From Verrucomicrobiota bacterium (GTDB lineage: Bacteria > Verrucomicrobiota > Lentisphaeria > JABSQK01 > JAJFLO01): a stretch of DNA of 64,000 nt. The stretch covers positions 1-64,000 of the forward strand of contig JAJFLP010000030.1 in the NCBI GenBank assembly GCA_021772635.1. The letters are read 5' to 3'. Of this stretch, positions 42,581 through 52,251 are shown in pieces. A model generated the notes under the pieces. It did not search any database. It saw only the letters and a program-made list of their open reading frames with translations, and was not told where the DNA came from. How positions within the stretch are numbered: the stretch's first letter is position 1; every line of letters begins with the position of its first letter. Both the position numbers and the translations under genes were made by a program.

Positions 42581-43795
42581 TTACGACAATCCACGCCGTA
42601 TTTGTGATCCTTCAAAACGAATCTGGATCCGGTACACTCGCTTTTGAATACATTCGATGCGATGGGTCTCCGGATCGATTCTTGCAGGAACATCTTCTTT
42701 GTGAACATCGACCGCTGCTTGATAACCGCGCTCCGAGAATATATCGATCAACATAGCCAACGCCACCTTGTCCTCCAAGACTTCGTCTTCCGAATTAATT
42801 ACAGCTAGACCGGAAATTGCATGTTGCAGAATGATCGGCATAAATCTTTTTTCGATCAATTCGGTAACCTGTGCAAATAACTCAACATGCTCTTTCTCGT
42901 ACGAATCAAGACGTTTCACAAGCTCTTGCCGAGCATGGCGTATAATTTGACTTGCTAATGGAATGTTCTGGATTCGGTCGAATGTTTTTTGGTCGAGTTC
43001 AAGGGAACTCTGATACTGAAATTCTTCGACGATATTCCTTTGAACTGCTGTTAGACTGCCGGAAGCATCGATAAAATGGTAGTGAAAAATTTCACGAAGC
43101 GATTTCAACGCTTCGTAGGTTGTCTTCTTGAAAACAGCGTACCGTTTTCGCGCAGATTCTTCCGAGTAGTCAGTTGCTCTTTCTTCAAGGAGTTCACCGA
43201 CGCCGGACTCCCTGACTCGAATATTATGACCGTGTACTTCGCGGCCTCTTTTCAACTGCCGTTCGACGCTGATTATCTCATCAACGAAAAGGAGTACCAG
43301 ATGAAATAGTGGCTGCTTAAATTCACAACGTCCGTCTTCTGTGATGAATTCCTCTCGGAGTTCGAGCATCTTGTAGTGAAACAGTTTCAGGCACTCCACT
43401 TGGACTTTCGTTCTGGGAAAACCATCGACTACCACGCCCGCCTCGTACTTTGGTTCTAGTAATTCGAATAGAAGGAGGGTCACGACTTCGCGGTCACCGA
43501 CCATGCCTCCGGAGTCCTTGACCAATTTTGCGTCTGGGCTTGTCAGTAATTCGCTGATTACAATTGGCTTCGCGGTGAGGTCCCGAGTTGTCGTGATATA
43601 CGGAGTATTTGTCCCTTTGCCCGAACCTGGAGCCCCGCCCAACCATATGATTTCTCTGGGGAACTTTAGGTTTTCCTTCCCAAATTTATTGCATAGATCC
43701 GCCCAAATACTATCGAAGATAAGATGTGCATCTTTAATTTCGAGATCAGCACTGGGAGTTTGAAAATCGTCGTTGGCTGGGACTGTTTTTTTCAC
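42581..43795 (-). CDS. Adenylate kinase/nucleoside monophosphate kinase family protein with ~150-aa C-terminal extension
   Basis: IIWLGGAPGSGKGTNTPYI (Walker A), VVVDGFPRTKVQVECLKLF; C-terminal extension of unknown function. Confidence 0.75.
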   Translation of the reverse strand: MKKTVPANDDFQTPSADLEIKDAHLIFDSIWADLCNKFGKENLKFPREIIWLGGAPGSGKGTNTPYITTTRDLTAKPIVISELLTSPDAKLVKDSGGMVGDREVVTLLLFELLEPKYEAGVVVDGFPRTKVQVECLKLFHYKMLELREEFITEDGRCEFKQPLFHLVLLFVDEIISVERQLKRGREVHGHNIRVRESGVGELLEERATDYSEESARKRYAVFKKTTYEALKSLREIFHYHFIDASGSLTAVQRNIVEEFQYQSSLELDQKTFDRIQNIPLASQIIRHARQELVKRLDSYEKEHVELFAQVTELIEKRFMPIILQHAISGLAVINSEDEVLEDKVALAMLIDIFSERGYQAAVDVHKEDVPARIDPETHRIECIQKRVYRIQIRFEGSQIRRGLS

Positions 43796-43857
43796 GATAA
43801 TTCACGGTCTAGTATTTACTGCGTAACAGCGACAGGTGCTATGATTAAGTCAGAACT

Positions 43858-43882
43858 TATCACGGCGGGCGCGTCGTGATAA
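43858..43882. other. Hairpin TTATCACG...CGTGATAA
   Basis: 8-bp perfect arms upstream of the 42581-43795 gene. Confidence 0.6.
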
Positions 43883-44104
43883 TCTAGGTTATCATATTTT
43901 ATGACGAATTTTATCGATTATTTGGAAAAAACTCTTTGTTTATATTATTTTTGTGTTATTTTTCTTACGATTCTGGTAGGAATCCGAGGTGGAAACGGAT
44001 AGATTTCTTTCTGAAAATCGAACGGAGTCCAATTACCGAATTCGGTCGGGGAATTATTGCGTTATAGCGAGGTTATCAGTTTCGGCAGTGACATGCGACT
44101 TGAG

Positions 44105-44154
44105 CACCCAACGCTATCGGGTGTGGGGCGCTGGTTTAACGCGAAAGGGCGTTA
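44105..44154 (+). promoter_or_regulatory. Two adjacent hairpins in the leader of the 44224 small gene
   Basis: CACCC-aacgctatc-GGGTG and TAACGC-gaaagg-GCGTTA. Confidence 0.35.
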
Positions 44155-44223
44155 GTTTGGGGACAAGCAACTTCATCTTCACAAATTAATCGAAACCATA
44201 AACGACAATAGGGAGGAGCATTT

Positions 44224-44400
44224 ATGAAAGCCAGTTTCTATGATGTTAAAGCACGCGAAAAGGTTCAAGCTGAAATCACCGAGAAAGTAAAATACGGTGA
44301 CAAAGGTCGTGAGCGATTCGCGTTTCGTGCGAAGACTTCAGACGGTCGTAATCTGACAAGATTCGTGAGTAAGGGTGAGTGGGACAAGGCATCTGTCTAG
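44224..44400 (+). CDS. Small conserved-looking protein (58 aa), absent from the supplied ORF list
   Basis: Manual translation MKASFYDVKAREKVQAEITEKVKYGDKGRERFAFRAKTSDGRNLTRFVSKGEWDKASV*, preceded by ggaggagc RBS-like sequence. Confidence 0.75.
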   Translation: MKASFYDVKAREKVQAEITEKVKYGDKGRERFAFRAKTSDGRNLTRFVSKGEWDKASV

Positions 44401-44816
44401 TCGATAAGTTTATTCAATGTTCTGGAGTCGGTGCCCAATTATTTTGCTCAGGAAGTGAGCGATTGAGAACGACGGTTTGGTGCTTGCGGATTTGAGGAAG
44501 CTGTATTCCGCAGGGCACTAAATAGTAAATTCCAGGGCGTAATTTTGAGTTCTGTCGAAACTCCTTTCGTGGTGATTCAACTCAGTGTATTCAGGCTGGG
44601 AGGTTTTGCTGTGGACGGAGTTTTTTTTTGGGTTGGTCATCAGTGCAACAATCACGAACAAAGTAGTTATGTGGCTTTGTCCGTGGATACGCGAACGGTT
44701 GATGTCCAATTGAGTGATCCGCGTAATGAGTCGATTCGACTCTTGACACAGTTAGATCCGGTTGGTTTTGCTTTAACGACCATCCCATCTCCGGACATAA
44801 AGACCACGGACCGATC

Positions 44817-45812
44817 TTGACTAGTACCAAGAATTTCATTATCCACAGTCATGGTGGTGACGTATGGCGCCATTTAGCTCGCGAAGAGTATTTGCTGAAC
44901 CAGTTTGTCCCAGGGCAGAGAATATTATATATATGGCAAACTCAAAGTACCGTCGTTGTCGGTAAACACCAGAATCCGTGGTGTGAATGCCATCCGGGGC
45001 TTCTTAGAAAAACGGGAGTCAACCTTGCCCGGCGCCTCACGGGAGGTGGCGCGGTATATCACGACACAGGTAGTTTAAACTTCAGTTTTATCGTTGATCG
45101 TGACTCTTTCAACTACTCAAATCAGATCCAAATTATAATTTCCGCGTTACGTCGCCACGGATTTGAGGTTGATAACGCGGAAAACCATTCACTGAATTTC
45201 CGCGGACGCAAGTGTTCTGGGAACGCGTTCATGTTTAGAAAATCCAAGGCATTGCATCACGGAACCTTGTTGCTGAGTTCAAATATAAAGAAGCTAAACC
45301 ATAACCTCCGTCCTTTGGCGTGTAGCATAGAGTCACACGCCGTTCGATCCAACCGGACAGCGGTTACAAATATCGGGGATCGGAACCATTCACTTCGCTG
45401 TGACGAGATAGGTCAAAGTATCGGCGATGTATATAGCGAATGTATAGGGAGCGAGTTTACGGTAGTCGAAGGCGCCCGCTTTCTCCCAGACACCACCGAC
45501 TTAGAAGAAAAATACGCATCATGGGAGTGGGTTTACGGGAGGACTCCTAAGTTCGAGGTTGGGCTTCGTATGACACTCTCGTCAGGGACCTGTGACATCA
45601 ACATGGTAATCGTGGACGGACGTATCCTGAAGACGTCTCTCGACGGTGAATGGATCGACCGAATGCATATCGATATATTGGCGAGCGCACTTCGAGGATG
45701 TCGATTTGACTCAAATTGCATTGCGGAGCGAATAAAAGAATCTATCCACCACGATCGTGGGGAAAAAATTTTATCAGAACTAGCCGAAGGCTTCTCCGAG
45801 TACGGGATTTAA
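44817..45812 (+). CDS. lplA: Lipoate-protein ligase family protein
   Basis: TQSTVVVGKHQNPWCEC...LARRLTGGGAVYHDTGSLNFSFIV...FRGRKCSGNAFMFRKSKALHHGTLL. Confidence 0.92.
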   Translation: MTSTKNFIIHSHGGDVWRHLAREEYLLNQFVPGQRILYIWQTQSTVVVGKHQNPWCECHPGLLRKTGVNLARRLTGGGAVYHDTGSLNFSFIVDRDSFNYSNQIQIIISALRRHGFEVDNAENHSLNFRGRKCSGNAFMFRKSKALHHGTLLLSSNIKKLNHNLRPLACSIESHAVRSNRTAVTNIGDRNHSLRCDEIGQSIGDVYSECIGSEFTVVEGARFLPDTTDLEEKYASWEWVYGRTPKFEVGLRMTLSSGTCDINMVIVDGRILKTSLDGEWIDRMHIDILASALRGCRFDSNCIAERIKESIHHDRGEKILSELAEGFSEYGI

Positions 45813-45975
45813 ACTATACTGAATGCCTTCGAGTTTTCGACCAGGCGTTCTGCTGGCCAGCAGAATGCCGGTTAAAAAATATCGTTTGATAATTCTTGCG
45901 TACCTGGTTTGAAGTCATCTCCGCACGAGCGGAGTCCGTCCATACGGACCGAAAATTGTACTGCTTGCAGTGTAT
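45813..45975 (-). repeat. Family A dispersed repeat, copy A5 (long form, both slots filled)
   Basis: tatactgaatgccttcgagttttcgaccaggcgTTCTGCTGGCCAGCAGAAtgccgg...CTCCGCACGAGCGGAGtccgtccatacggaccgaaaattgtactgcttgcagtgta. Confidence 0.85.
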
Positions 45976-46286
45976 GTTGTACCAGAGCGGGTACGCGCCA
46001 GTGACTATAGGCTCCGGCCTTCCACCTCGGCGCAGGGTGAATAGACGTTGCACAGATATTTCTCAGTAAACGCCATATTCGATCTCCGTATTTCAACGGA
46101 AGGCCGGGACTTTGCTAAACGTCCGGCGAACGAAACTGGATATGGACATTTTCTTAGCCTCATCAAGCTTGGTAGATCCGAAACAGATTGCTCGCAGTCG
46201 AATATTTTCGAAGACTGAAAATTGCGCGCGCGCGAAATTCCGAAAACTTTACTCTAAAAACTCGGAGGCGGCCAGAATAAAATACC

Positions 46287-47282
46287 ATGAATTCATCTGA
46301 ATCCGCAGCTTCTATTAACGATCTTCCACATGGCCGTATTCAATCGCCTTCACTAGGGGATTTTGAAGATTTCCTCGATAAGCGAAAGCTGAGCTTCCAT
46401 AAGGATGCGACCTTAAGCGAGTACACAACGTTTCGCCTCGGCGGGCATACTCCGTACTTAGTCGAGTGCGGAACTCCAGAAGCCGTTACTAGTGTTATCG
46501 CTGAATTAGCCCGTCTTAGTTTGGGATTTGAACTCATCGGAGATGGTTCGAATCTGTTGATCTCTGATGAAGGGATCTCTCACATTGTGGTATGTTACAG
46601 CTGTTCCGCGTCGATTCACCGGGAAGGGCAATATTTGACGGTGACGGGAGGAACTCGGCTCGATGATCTAGCTGAGTACACCGTAGACCAAGGTCTGGGA
46701 GGGGTCGTAAATTGTTCCGGGATTCCTGGTACTGTTGGTGGCGCGATTGCGGGGAATGCAGGCGCCTTCGGGTGGCAGATCGCGGATTGCCTGTCTACCT
46801 TGGATTTAATTAACCGCCGGGGCGAAGTACGAAGCGTTACTGGGGACAATATTGAATTTGGCTATAGGTATTCTGAACTGCAGAAAACGCGCGATATCGT
46901 TCTGTCTGCGAGGCTTAAGTTATCGGATTATTGCCGAGAAGCGTTATGCCGTGAACGAGAAAGAATCTTAGAACTCCGGGCCTCAAAGCATCCGGATCTC
47001 ACAGTCGATTCGTGCGCCGGTAGTTTTTTTAAGAATATTGAGCCGACTTCTGCGGCACAGCGACGGCAAGCGGCGGGCTGGTTTCTTGACCAAGCGGAAG
47101 CGAGGAGTATGGTGGTCGGCGGCGCGGGTGTATATGAGAAGCACGCGAACATAATCATCAAGAAGAATCCTGAGTGTACCGCACAAGACGTGTATAAGCT
47201 CTCTGTTTTGATGTCAGAGGAGGTCGATCGGATTTTCGGGATACAGCTAAAACGCGAGGTCAAGCTACTGGGGGATTTTTAA
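46287..47282 (+). CDS. murB: UDP-N-acetylenolpyruvoylglucosamine reductase
   Basis: LSEYTTFRLGGHTPYLVE...LIGDGSNLLISDEG...GIPGTVGGAIAGNAGAFG...AGSFFKNIEP...KHANIIIKK. Confidence 0.95.
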   Translation: MNSSESAASINDLPHGRIQSPSLGDFEDFLDKRKLSFHKDATLSEYTTFRLGGHTPYLVECGTPEAVTSVIAELARLSLGFELIGDGSNLLISDEGISHIVVCYSCSASIHREGQYLTVTGGTRLDDLAEYTVDQGLGGVVNCSGIPGTVGGAIAGNAGAFGWQIADCLSTLDLINRRGEVRSVTGDNIEFGYRYSELQKTRDIVLSARLKLSDYCREALCRERERILELRASKHPDLTVDSCAGSFFKNIEPTSAAQRRQAAGWFLDQAEARSMVVGGAGVYEKHANIIIKKNPECTAQDVYKLSVLMSEEVDRIFGIQLKREVKLLGDF

Positions 47283-47569
47283 TGCTGATCTTTACCATTT
47301 CCGCTGTAGTTATTCGCGGACAACAGTTTGGTACCCGGGTATTGTCGGGAGCCTGGTTTGCGTAGTGTTTCACGGGACGTCTACTTGAAATCGTAATTAA
47401 TCGTGGCCTCTTAGTAGAAGGTTTCCGACCGGCGATGTCCCCGGATCTGGAAAGTCGAGACGATTGATAAGCAATGGTATTGACTTTGGTTCGCGTTTAG
47501 ATTGTCACCGGACACTGTTGCTCGGCTTGGACTTAATAATCGAAAAGCGTAATAAAGGATCGAATTACA

Positions 47570-48544
47570 ATGAGAGCTCTTATTACTGGAGGTGCTGGAT
47601 TTATCGGAGGCCATTTATGTGGTGTTCTGTTGGAACGCGGGTGGAGTATCCAGGTACTTGATGATCTTTCAACGGGTTCCAAGGATAATCTTAAAGATTA
47701 TATTGACAACCCGTCTTTTCGATTTGCTGTTGACACTGTACTCAACGAGATGGTGTTAGACCGATTGGTCTCGGAGTGTGACATTATTTTCCATCTAGCA
47801 GCAGCTGTTGGCGTTGAATTGATCGTTAAGCGGCCGGTGCACACTATCCGTACTAATGTTGAGGGAACCGATTGCGTACTAAAAGCAGCCCGCCGATATC
47901 ATCGAACCGTATTGATTGCGTCGACTTCGGAAGTGTACGGGAAGAGCGCGAATATTCCATTTCGCGAGTGCGACGATACGGTCAGTGGTCCAACGACGAA
48001 ACATCGATGGGCGTACGCGTGTTCAAAGGCCATCGACGAATTTGCGGCATTTGCTATGGCCAAGGAGACAGGGCAATCTGTGTATATCGTTCGATTATTC
48101 AACACCGTCGGTGTACGGCAAAGCGGTCGCTACGGGATGGTAATACCGCGTTTCATTAAACAGGCACTTTCTGACGAGCCGATTACCGTATACGGCGATG
48201 GTGAGCAGTCGCGCTGTTTTTGCAACGTGACGGACGTCACGCGGGCATTGGCTGACTTAGTCCTGTGTGACGAAGCCGCTGGCCAGGTTATCAATTTGGG
48301 AAGCGACGAAGAGATTACCATTAACGCATTGGCAGAGAAGATAATATCTGTATTCGGTAGTAAGTCGACGATTGTGCGTATTCCGTACGACGAGGCATAC
48401 GAAGAAGGCTTCGAAGACATGCAGCGTCGGGTTCCCTGTCTTGATAAAGCCGCGCGTCTCATTGGTTATAAGCCTATATCGAATCTCGACCAAACAATAC
48501 GAGAGGTCGGCGACTATATGCGCGCGAATCCAATACAGCAGTGA
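47570..48544 (+). CDS. NAD-dependent epimerase/dehydratase family protein
   Basis: MRALITGGAGFIGGHLCGVLLERGWSIQVLDDLSTGSKDNL...STSEVYGKS...YACSKAIDE. Confidence 0.92.
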   Translation: MRALITGGAGFIGGHLCGVLLERGWSIQVLDDLSTGSKDNLKDYIDNPSFRFAVDTVLNEMVLDRLVSECDIIFHLAAAVGVELIVKRPVHTIRTNVEGTDCVLKAARRYHRTVLIASTSEVYGKSANIPFRECDDTVSGPTTKHRWAYACSKAIDEFAAFAMAKETGQSVYIVRLFNTVGVRQSGRYGMVIPRFIKQALSDEPITVYGDGEQSRCFCNVTDVTRALADLVLCDEAAGQVINLGSDEEITINALAEKIISVFGSKSTIVRIPYDEAYEEGFEDMQRRVPCLDKAARLIGYKPISNLDQTIREVGDYMRANPIQQ

Positions 48545-48651
48545 CCTCTCCGTGCCGATCTCGATTCACAGGAATACTTACCGTGTAACCGCCGTACTCC
48601 AGATCCATTCGATAACTCCCCCGCTCAAGTCGATATAACCGTTCGCCAAAA

Positions 48652-48809
48652 TATACTGCAAGCAGTACAATTCTTGGTCCGATGGACGGACTCCGCTCGT
48701 GCGGAGACGACTTTGAACTAACCACGCAAGAGATATCGAACGATCTTTTTTAACCGGCATAGTCACACGGACGACGCCTGGTCGAAAACTCGAAGGCGTT
48801 CGGTATAAC
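48652..48809 (+). repeat. Family A dispersed repeat, copy A6 (long form)
   Basis: tatactgcaagcagtacaattcttggtccgatggacggaCTCCGCTCGTGCGGAGacgactttgaactaaccacgcaagagatatcgaacgatcttttttaaccggcat...gacgcctggtcgaaaactcgaaggcgttcggtataa; near-collinear with reverse complement of A5. Confidence 0.88.
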
Positions 48810-48855
48810 TACAATCGGCTTTAAAAATTCAATTATGTCCGAGGCATAGCATCAT

Positions 48856-51447
48856 ATGAATGAATCTAAAGGAAGATATCAGCCGGAGGTCATTGAACCA
48901 AAGTGGCAGAAGTTCTGGCTCGATAATCGCGTATTCGAGGCTGATGATTTTTCAGAAAAGCCGAAGTTTTATGTATTGGATATGTTCCCGTATCCTAGCG
49001 GTTCGGGATTGCATGTCGGGCATCCTGAGGGATATACAGCGACAGATATGCTAGCCAGATACAAGCGGATGCGGGGGTATAATGTTTTACACCCTATGGG
49101 CTGGGATGCATTCGGACTGCCTGCCGAGCAATATGCGATTGAGACGGGGACACACCCGAAAGAGACAACAAAGAAGAATATTGACCGATTTCGAGAGCAG
49201 ATTAGATCTTTCGGGTTCTCGTACGATTGGTCCCGCGAAATTAATACGACCGATCCCGGCTATTACCGGTGGACCCAGTGGATATTCCTTCAGCTCCATA
49301 AGAAAGGTCTCGCATACCTCGACGAAGTGCCGGTTAACTGGTGTCCAGCTTTAGGTACGGTGCTCGCGAATGAAGAGGTAATAGATGGTAGAAGTGAGCG
49401 CGGCGGACATCCTGTTGTCAGGAAACCGATGAAACAGTGGATGTTGAAGATCACTGAATACGCTGAACGCTTATTAGCCGATCTCGATGAGTTGGATTGG
49501 CCGGAAGGCATAAAGGAGATGCAGCGGAACTGGATCGGGAAGTCGGTCGGGGCAGAGGTTGACTTCAAGGTGGTCGGCACTACCGCCATTATTCGTGTAT
49601 TTACGACGCGGCCGGATACTTTGTTCGGCGCGACCTACATGGTACTCGCCCCGGAACACCCGCTTACCGGGAAGTTAACGAGTGATGAATGCCGTCGCGA
49701 AGTTGACGAATATATCTTCGCCGCAAGTAATAAGTCCGATTTAGATCGGACGGAACTGAGTACCGAGAAGACCGGCGTTTTCATTGGAGCATACGCGTTT
49801 AATCCCGTTAATAATGAAGAGATTCCTATATGGATAAGTGATTATGTAATGATGGGGTACGGCACAGGCGCGATAATGGCAGTTCCCGCGCATGACAGCC
49901 GAGACTTCGAGTTTGCGACGAAATTCGGGATCGAGATACGAGCTATAATCGAACCGTCCTCTGATGCTGCTTCTGATGAAAGTATCACCTCTGAGGATGT
50001 CCTGGCAGGGCGGGCATGTTGGACCAGGAATGGGCGAATGATTCGATCCTCCAACGACCGGGGGCTGGATATTAATGGTATGCCAATAGAGGAAGCGAAA
50101 GCTGTCACAATCGATTGGTTGGCGAACGAAGGTTTCGGTATATCGGCGATAAACTATAAGCTGCGTGATTGGTTGTTTAGTCGTCAGCGGTACTGGGGAG
50201 AGCCGTTTCCTGTTATTCACATGGACGACGGTGAAATTAAACTTCTTAGCGACGACGATCTCCCGGTGACCTTGCCGGAACTAACGGATTTTCATCCGGC
50301 AGGTAACGGCCAATCGCCGCTAGCGAACGCTGTCGAGTGGTGTGAATATGTCGAACCTGAAAGTGGCAGAGTCGGTCGGCGCGAGACACATACAATGCCA
50401 CAATGGGCAGGCTCTTGCTGGTACTATCTTCGATACATCGATCCAAATAACGCGAGCGCTCCTTGGGAACCGGCTAAAGAAGAGTACTGGATGCCCGTTG
50501 ACTTATATGTCGGCGGTGCGGAGCACGCTGTCCTTCACCTTCTATATGCACGATTTTGGCACAAAGTGCTTTACGACCTCGGCTATGTCAGTACAAAAGA
50601 ACCATTTAAGAAGTTGATAAATCAAGGGATGATACTAGGGACATCGTACAAGAATTCTGACGGCGCGTTGATACCGACGAATCTAGTGACACAAAAAGAC
50701 GGGAAATTTCACCATGTGGAAACCGGCGAGCATTTGGAAGAGTTTCCCGCGAAGATGTCCAAATCACTGCGGAACGTCGTTAACCCAGATAATATAATTG
50801 CGGAATACGGGGCCGACAGTTTTCGTTTGTACGAAATGTTTATGGGGCCACTCGAAGCCGTAAAACCGTGGAATACGTCTGGAGTCGAAGGGGTTCGCCG
50901 GTTCCTGCTGCGCGCTTGGCGTATGATCATTGGTTCGGAGGGCGCGATAAGTGCGAGTATTTCCGATATTTCGCTGACCCGGAAACAGGAAGATCTGCTC
51001 CATTTTACGATCAAGAAAGTAACCGGTGACATTGAGAGCTTAGATATTAATACGGCGATTAGCCAACTGATGATATTCGTAAATGAATTTAGTAAGCTCG
51101 AAGCCAGGAACAAAGTGGCGATGGAGATTTTTGTTAAGCTCCTGGGACCACTAGCCCCTCATATCGCGGAGGAAATGTGGCAGCGCATGGGGCATGATAG
51201 TACGCTCGCATACGAAGCGTGGCCGAGTTACGATGAAGAACGAATTGGCATTGAAGAGCTCGAAATTCTAGTCCAGATTTTAGGGAAGCCCAAGGTACGA
51301 CTGGTAGTTCCGGCTAGACTGTCTGCCGACGAGACAGAGAAGTTCGTTTTGTCGAATTCCGAGGTAACCCGGGAAGTCGCTGGACGTACGATCAAGAAGG
51401 TGATTTGCGTACCGGGGCGACTAGTTAATATCGTTGTGGCTCGATAG
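48856..51447 (+). CDS. leuS: Leucyl-tRNA synthetase
   Basis: [23 protein letters not shown]...[17 protein letters not shown]...[13 protein letters not shown]. Confidence 0.98.
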   Translation: MNESKGRYQPEVIEPKWQKFWLDNRVFEADDFSEKPKFYVLDMFPYPSGSGLHVGHPEGYTATDMLARYKRMRGYNVLHPMGWDAFGLPAEQYAIETGTHPKETTKKNIDRFREQIRSFGFSYDWSREINTTDPGYYRWTQWIFLQLHKKGLAYLDEVPVNWCPALGTVLANEEVIDGRSERGGHPVVRKPMKQWMLKITEYAERLLADLDELDWPEGIKEMQRNWIGKSVGAEVDFKVVGTTAIIRVFTTRPDTLFGATYMVLAPEHPLTGKLTSDECRREVDEYIFAASNKSDLDRTELSTEKTGVFIGAYAFNPVNNEEIPIWISDYVMMGYGTGAIMAVPAHDSRDFEFATKFGIEIRAIIEPSSDAASDESITSEDVLAGRACWTRNGRMIRSSNDRGLDINGMPIEEAKAVTIDWLANEGFGISAINYKLRDWLFSRQRYWGEPFPVIHMDDGEIKLLSDDDLPVTLPELTDFHPAGNGQSPLANAVEWCEYVEPESGRVGRRETHTMPQWAGSCWYYLRYIDPNNASAPWEPAKEEYWMPVDLYVGGAEHAVLHLLYARFWHKVLYDLGYVSTKEPFKKLINQGMILGTSYKNSDGALIPTNLVTQKDGKFHHVETGEHLEEFPAKMSKSLRNVVNPDNIIAEYGADSFRLYEMFMGPLEAVKPWNTSGVEGVRRFLLRAWRMIIGSEGAISASISDISLTRKQEDLLHFTIKKVTGDIESLDINTAISQLMIFVNEFSKLEARNKVAMEIFVKLLGPLAPHIAEEMWQRMGHDSTLAYEAWPSYDEERIGIEELEILVQILGKPKVRLVVPARLSADETEKFVLSNSEVTREVAGRTIKKVICVPGRLVNIVVAR

Positions 51448-51511
51448 CCCAAATGCGGGTAGTCCACTAGAAATCTTATACCTGACCAAATACTGGGGGG
51501 GCCCTCTCCAC

Positions 51512-51575
51512 ATTACGCGGAGTCCGTCCGTGCAAACGGAGTATTGGACTGCTGGTGGCCTTAGTCGGAGGTTAT
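51512..51575 (-). repeat. Partial/degenerate family A repeat (A7)
   Basis: tacgcggagtccgtccgtgcaaacggagtattggactgctggtgg aligns to A5 gagcggagtccgtccatacggaccgaaaattgtactgcttgcag. Confidence 0.5.
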
Positions 51576-51602
51576 CGATGAGGAATAATCCTAAGGAAGA
51601 GT

Positions 51603-52247
51603 ATGGCAAAGTTTAATATTGTCGCGGCGGTCGACGCCAATCTGGGAATGGGCAAAAACGGTGCGCTCCCGTGGCCCAGGTTGAAAGGAGATATTCGATT
51701 TTACAAGGAACTCACAACCTGTTCGGACACAGCCGCTGTTGAAACTAAATACGGTTTTGGTCAGGAGAATAGCGAGCGCTATTTTGATACTTTTCAAAGC
51801 TTCGATCAGTATTGCAAATTAAATAATCTTACGCTCCCACCGCCGAATCCGGGCTCGCCGAATGTTGTTATTATGGGCAGAAAAACCTGGGAATCACTAC
51901 CGCAAAAGTTTCGTCCTTTACCGAATAGAACCAATATTGTATTGACACGGACTGGGTATGTTCCAGCCGATCACGATGTTATCACCTACGATTCTCTTGA
52001 TCGCGCTCTCGAGTCGTTAAACAACACGACTGTTCCCATATTCGTTATTGGCGGCGGTCAGCTTTATGCGTTAGCGATCAAAAACCCGAATCGCCAAAAA
52101 CTTTACCTTACGTCGATTACCAATGAATTTGACTGTGATACACACTTTCCTGATTACGAGAAGTGTTTTTCGTCTAGAGAATTCGGATATCAAATTCGAG
52201 AGGATGGAATAAAATATAGATTCTCAATCTTCGGAAACTCCGGTTAG
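51603..52247 (+). CDS. folA: Dihydrofolate reductase
   Basis: FNIVAAVDANLGMGKNGALPWPRLKGDIRFYKELT...NVVIMGRKTWESLPQKFRPLPNRTNIVLTR...FVIGGGQLYALAI. Confidence 0.93.
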   Translation: MAKFNIVAAVDANLGMGKNGALPWPRLKGDIRFYKELTTCSDTAAVETKYGFGQENSERYFDTFQSFDQYCKLNNLTLPPPNPGSPNVVIMGRKTWESLPQKFRPLPNRTNIVLTRTGYVPADHDVITYDSLDRALESLNNTTVPIFVIGGGQLYALAIKNPNRQKLYLTSITNEFDCDTHFPDYEKCFSSREFGYQIREDGIKYRFSIFGNSG

Positions 52248-52251
52248 ACGG

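Noticed and set aside
44545-44820. 91-aa + strand ORF overlapping the lplA start
   Set aside because: The TTGA overlap with lplA is suggestive of coupling, but it has a weak start, no recognisable domain and no other support.
46112-46300. 62-aa ORF overlapping the murB start
   Set aside because: No RBS or homology evidence; overlaps a certain gene.
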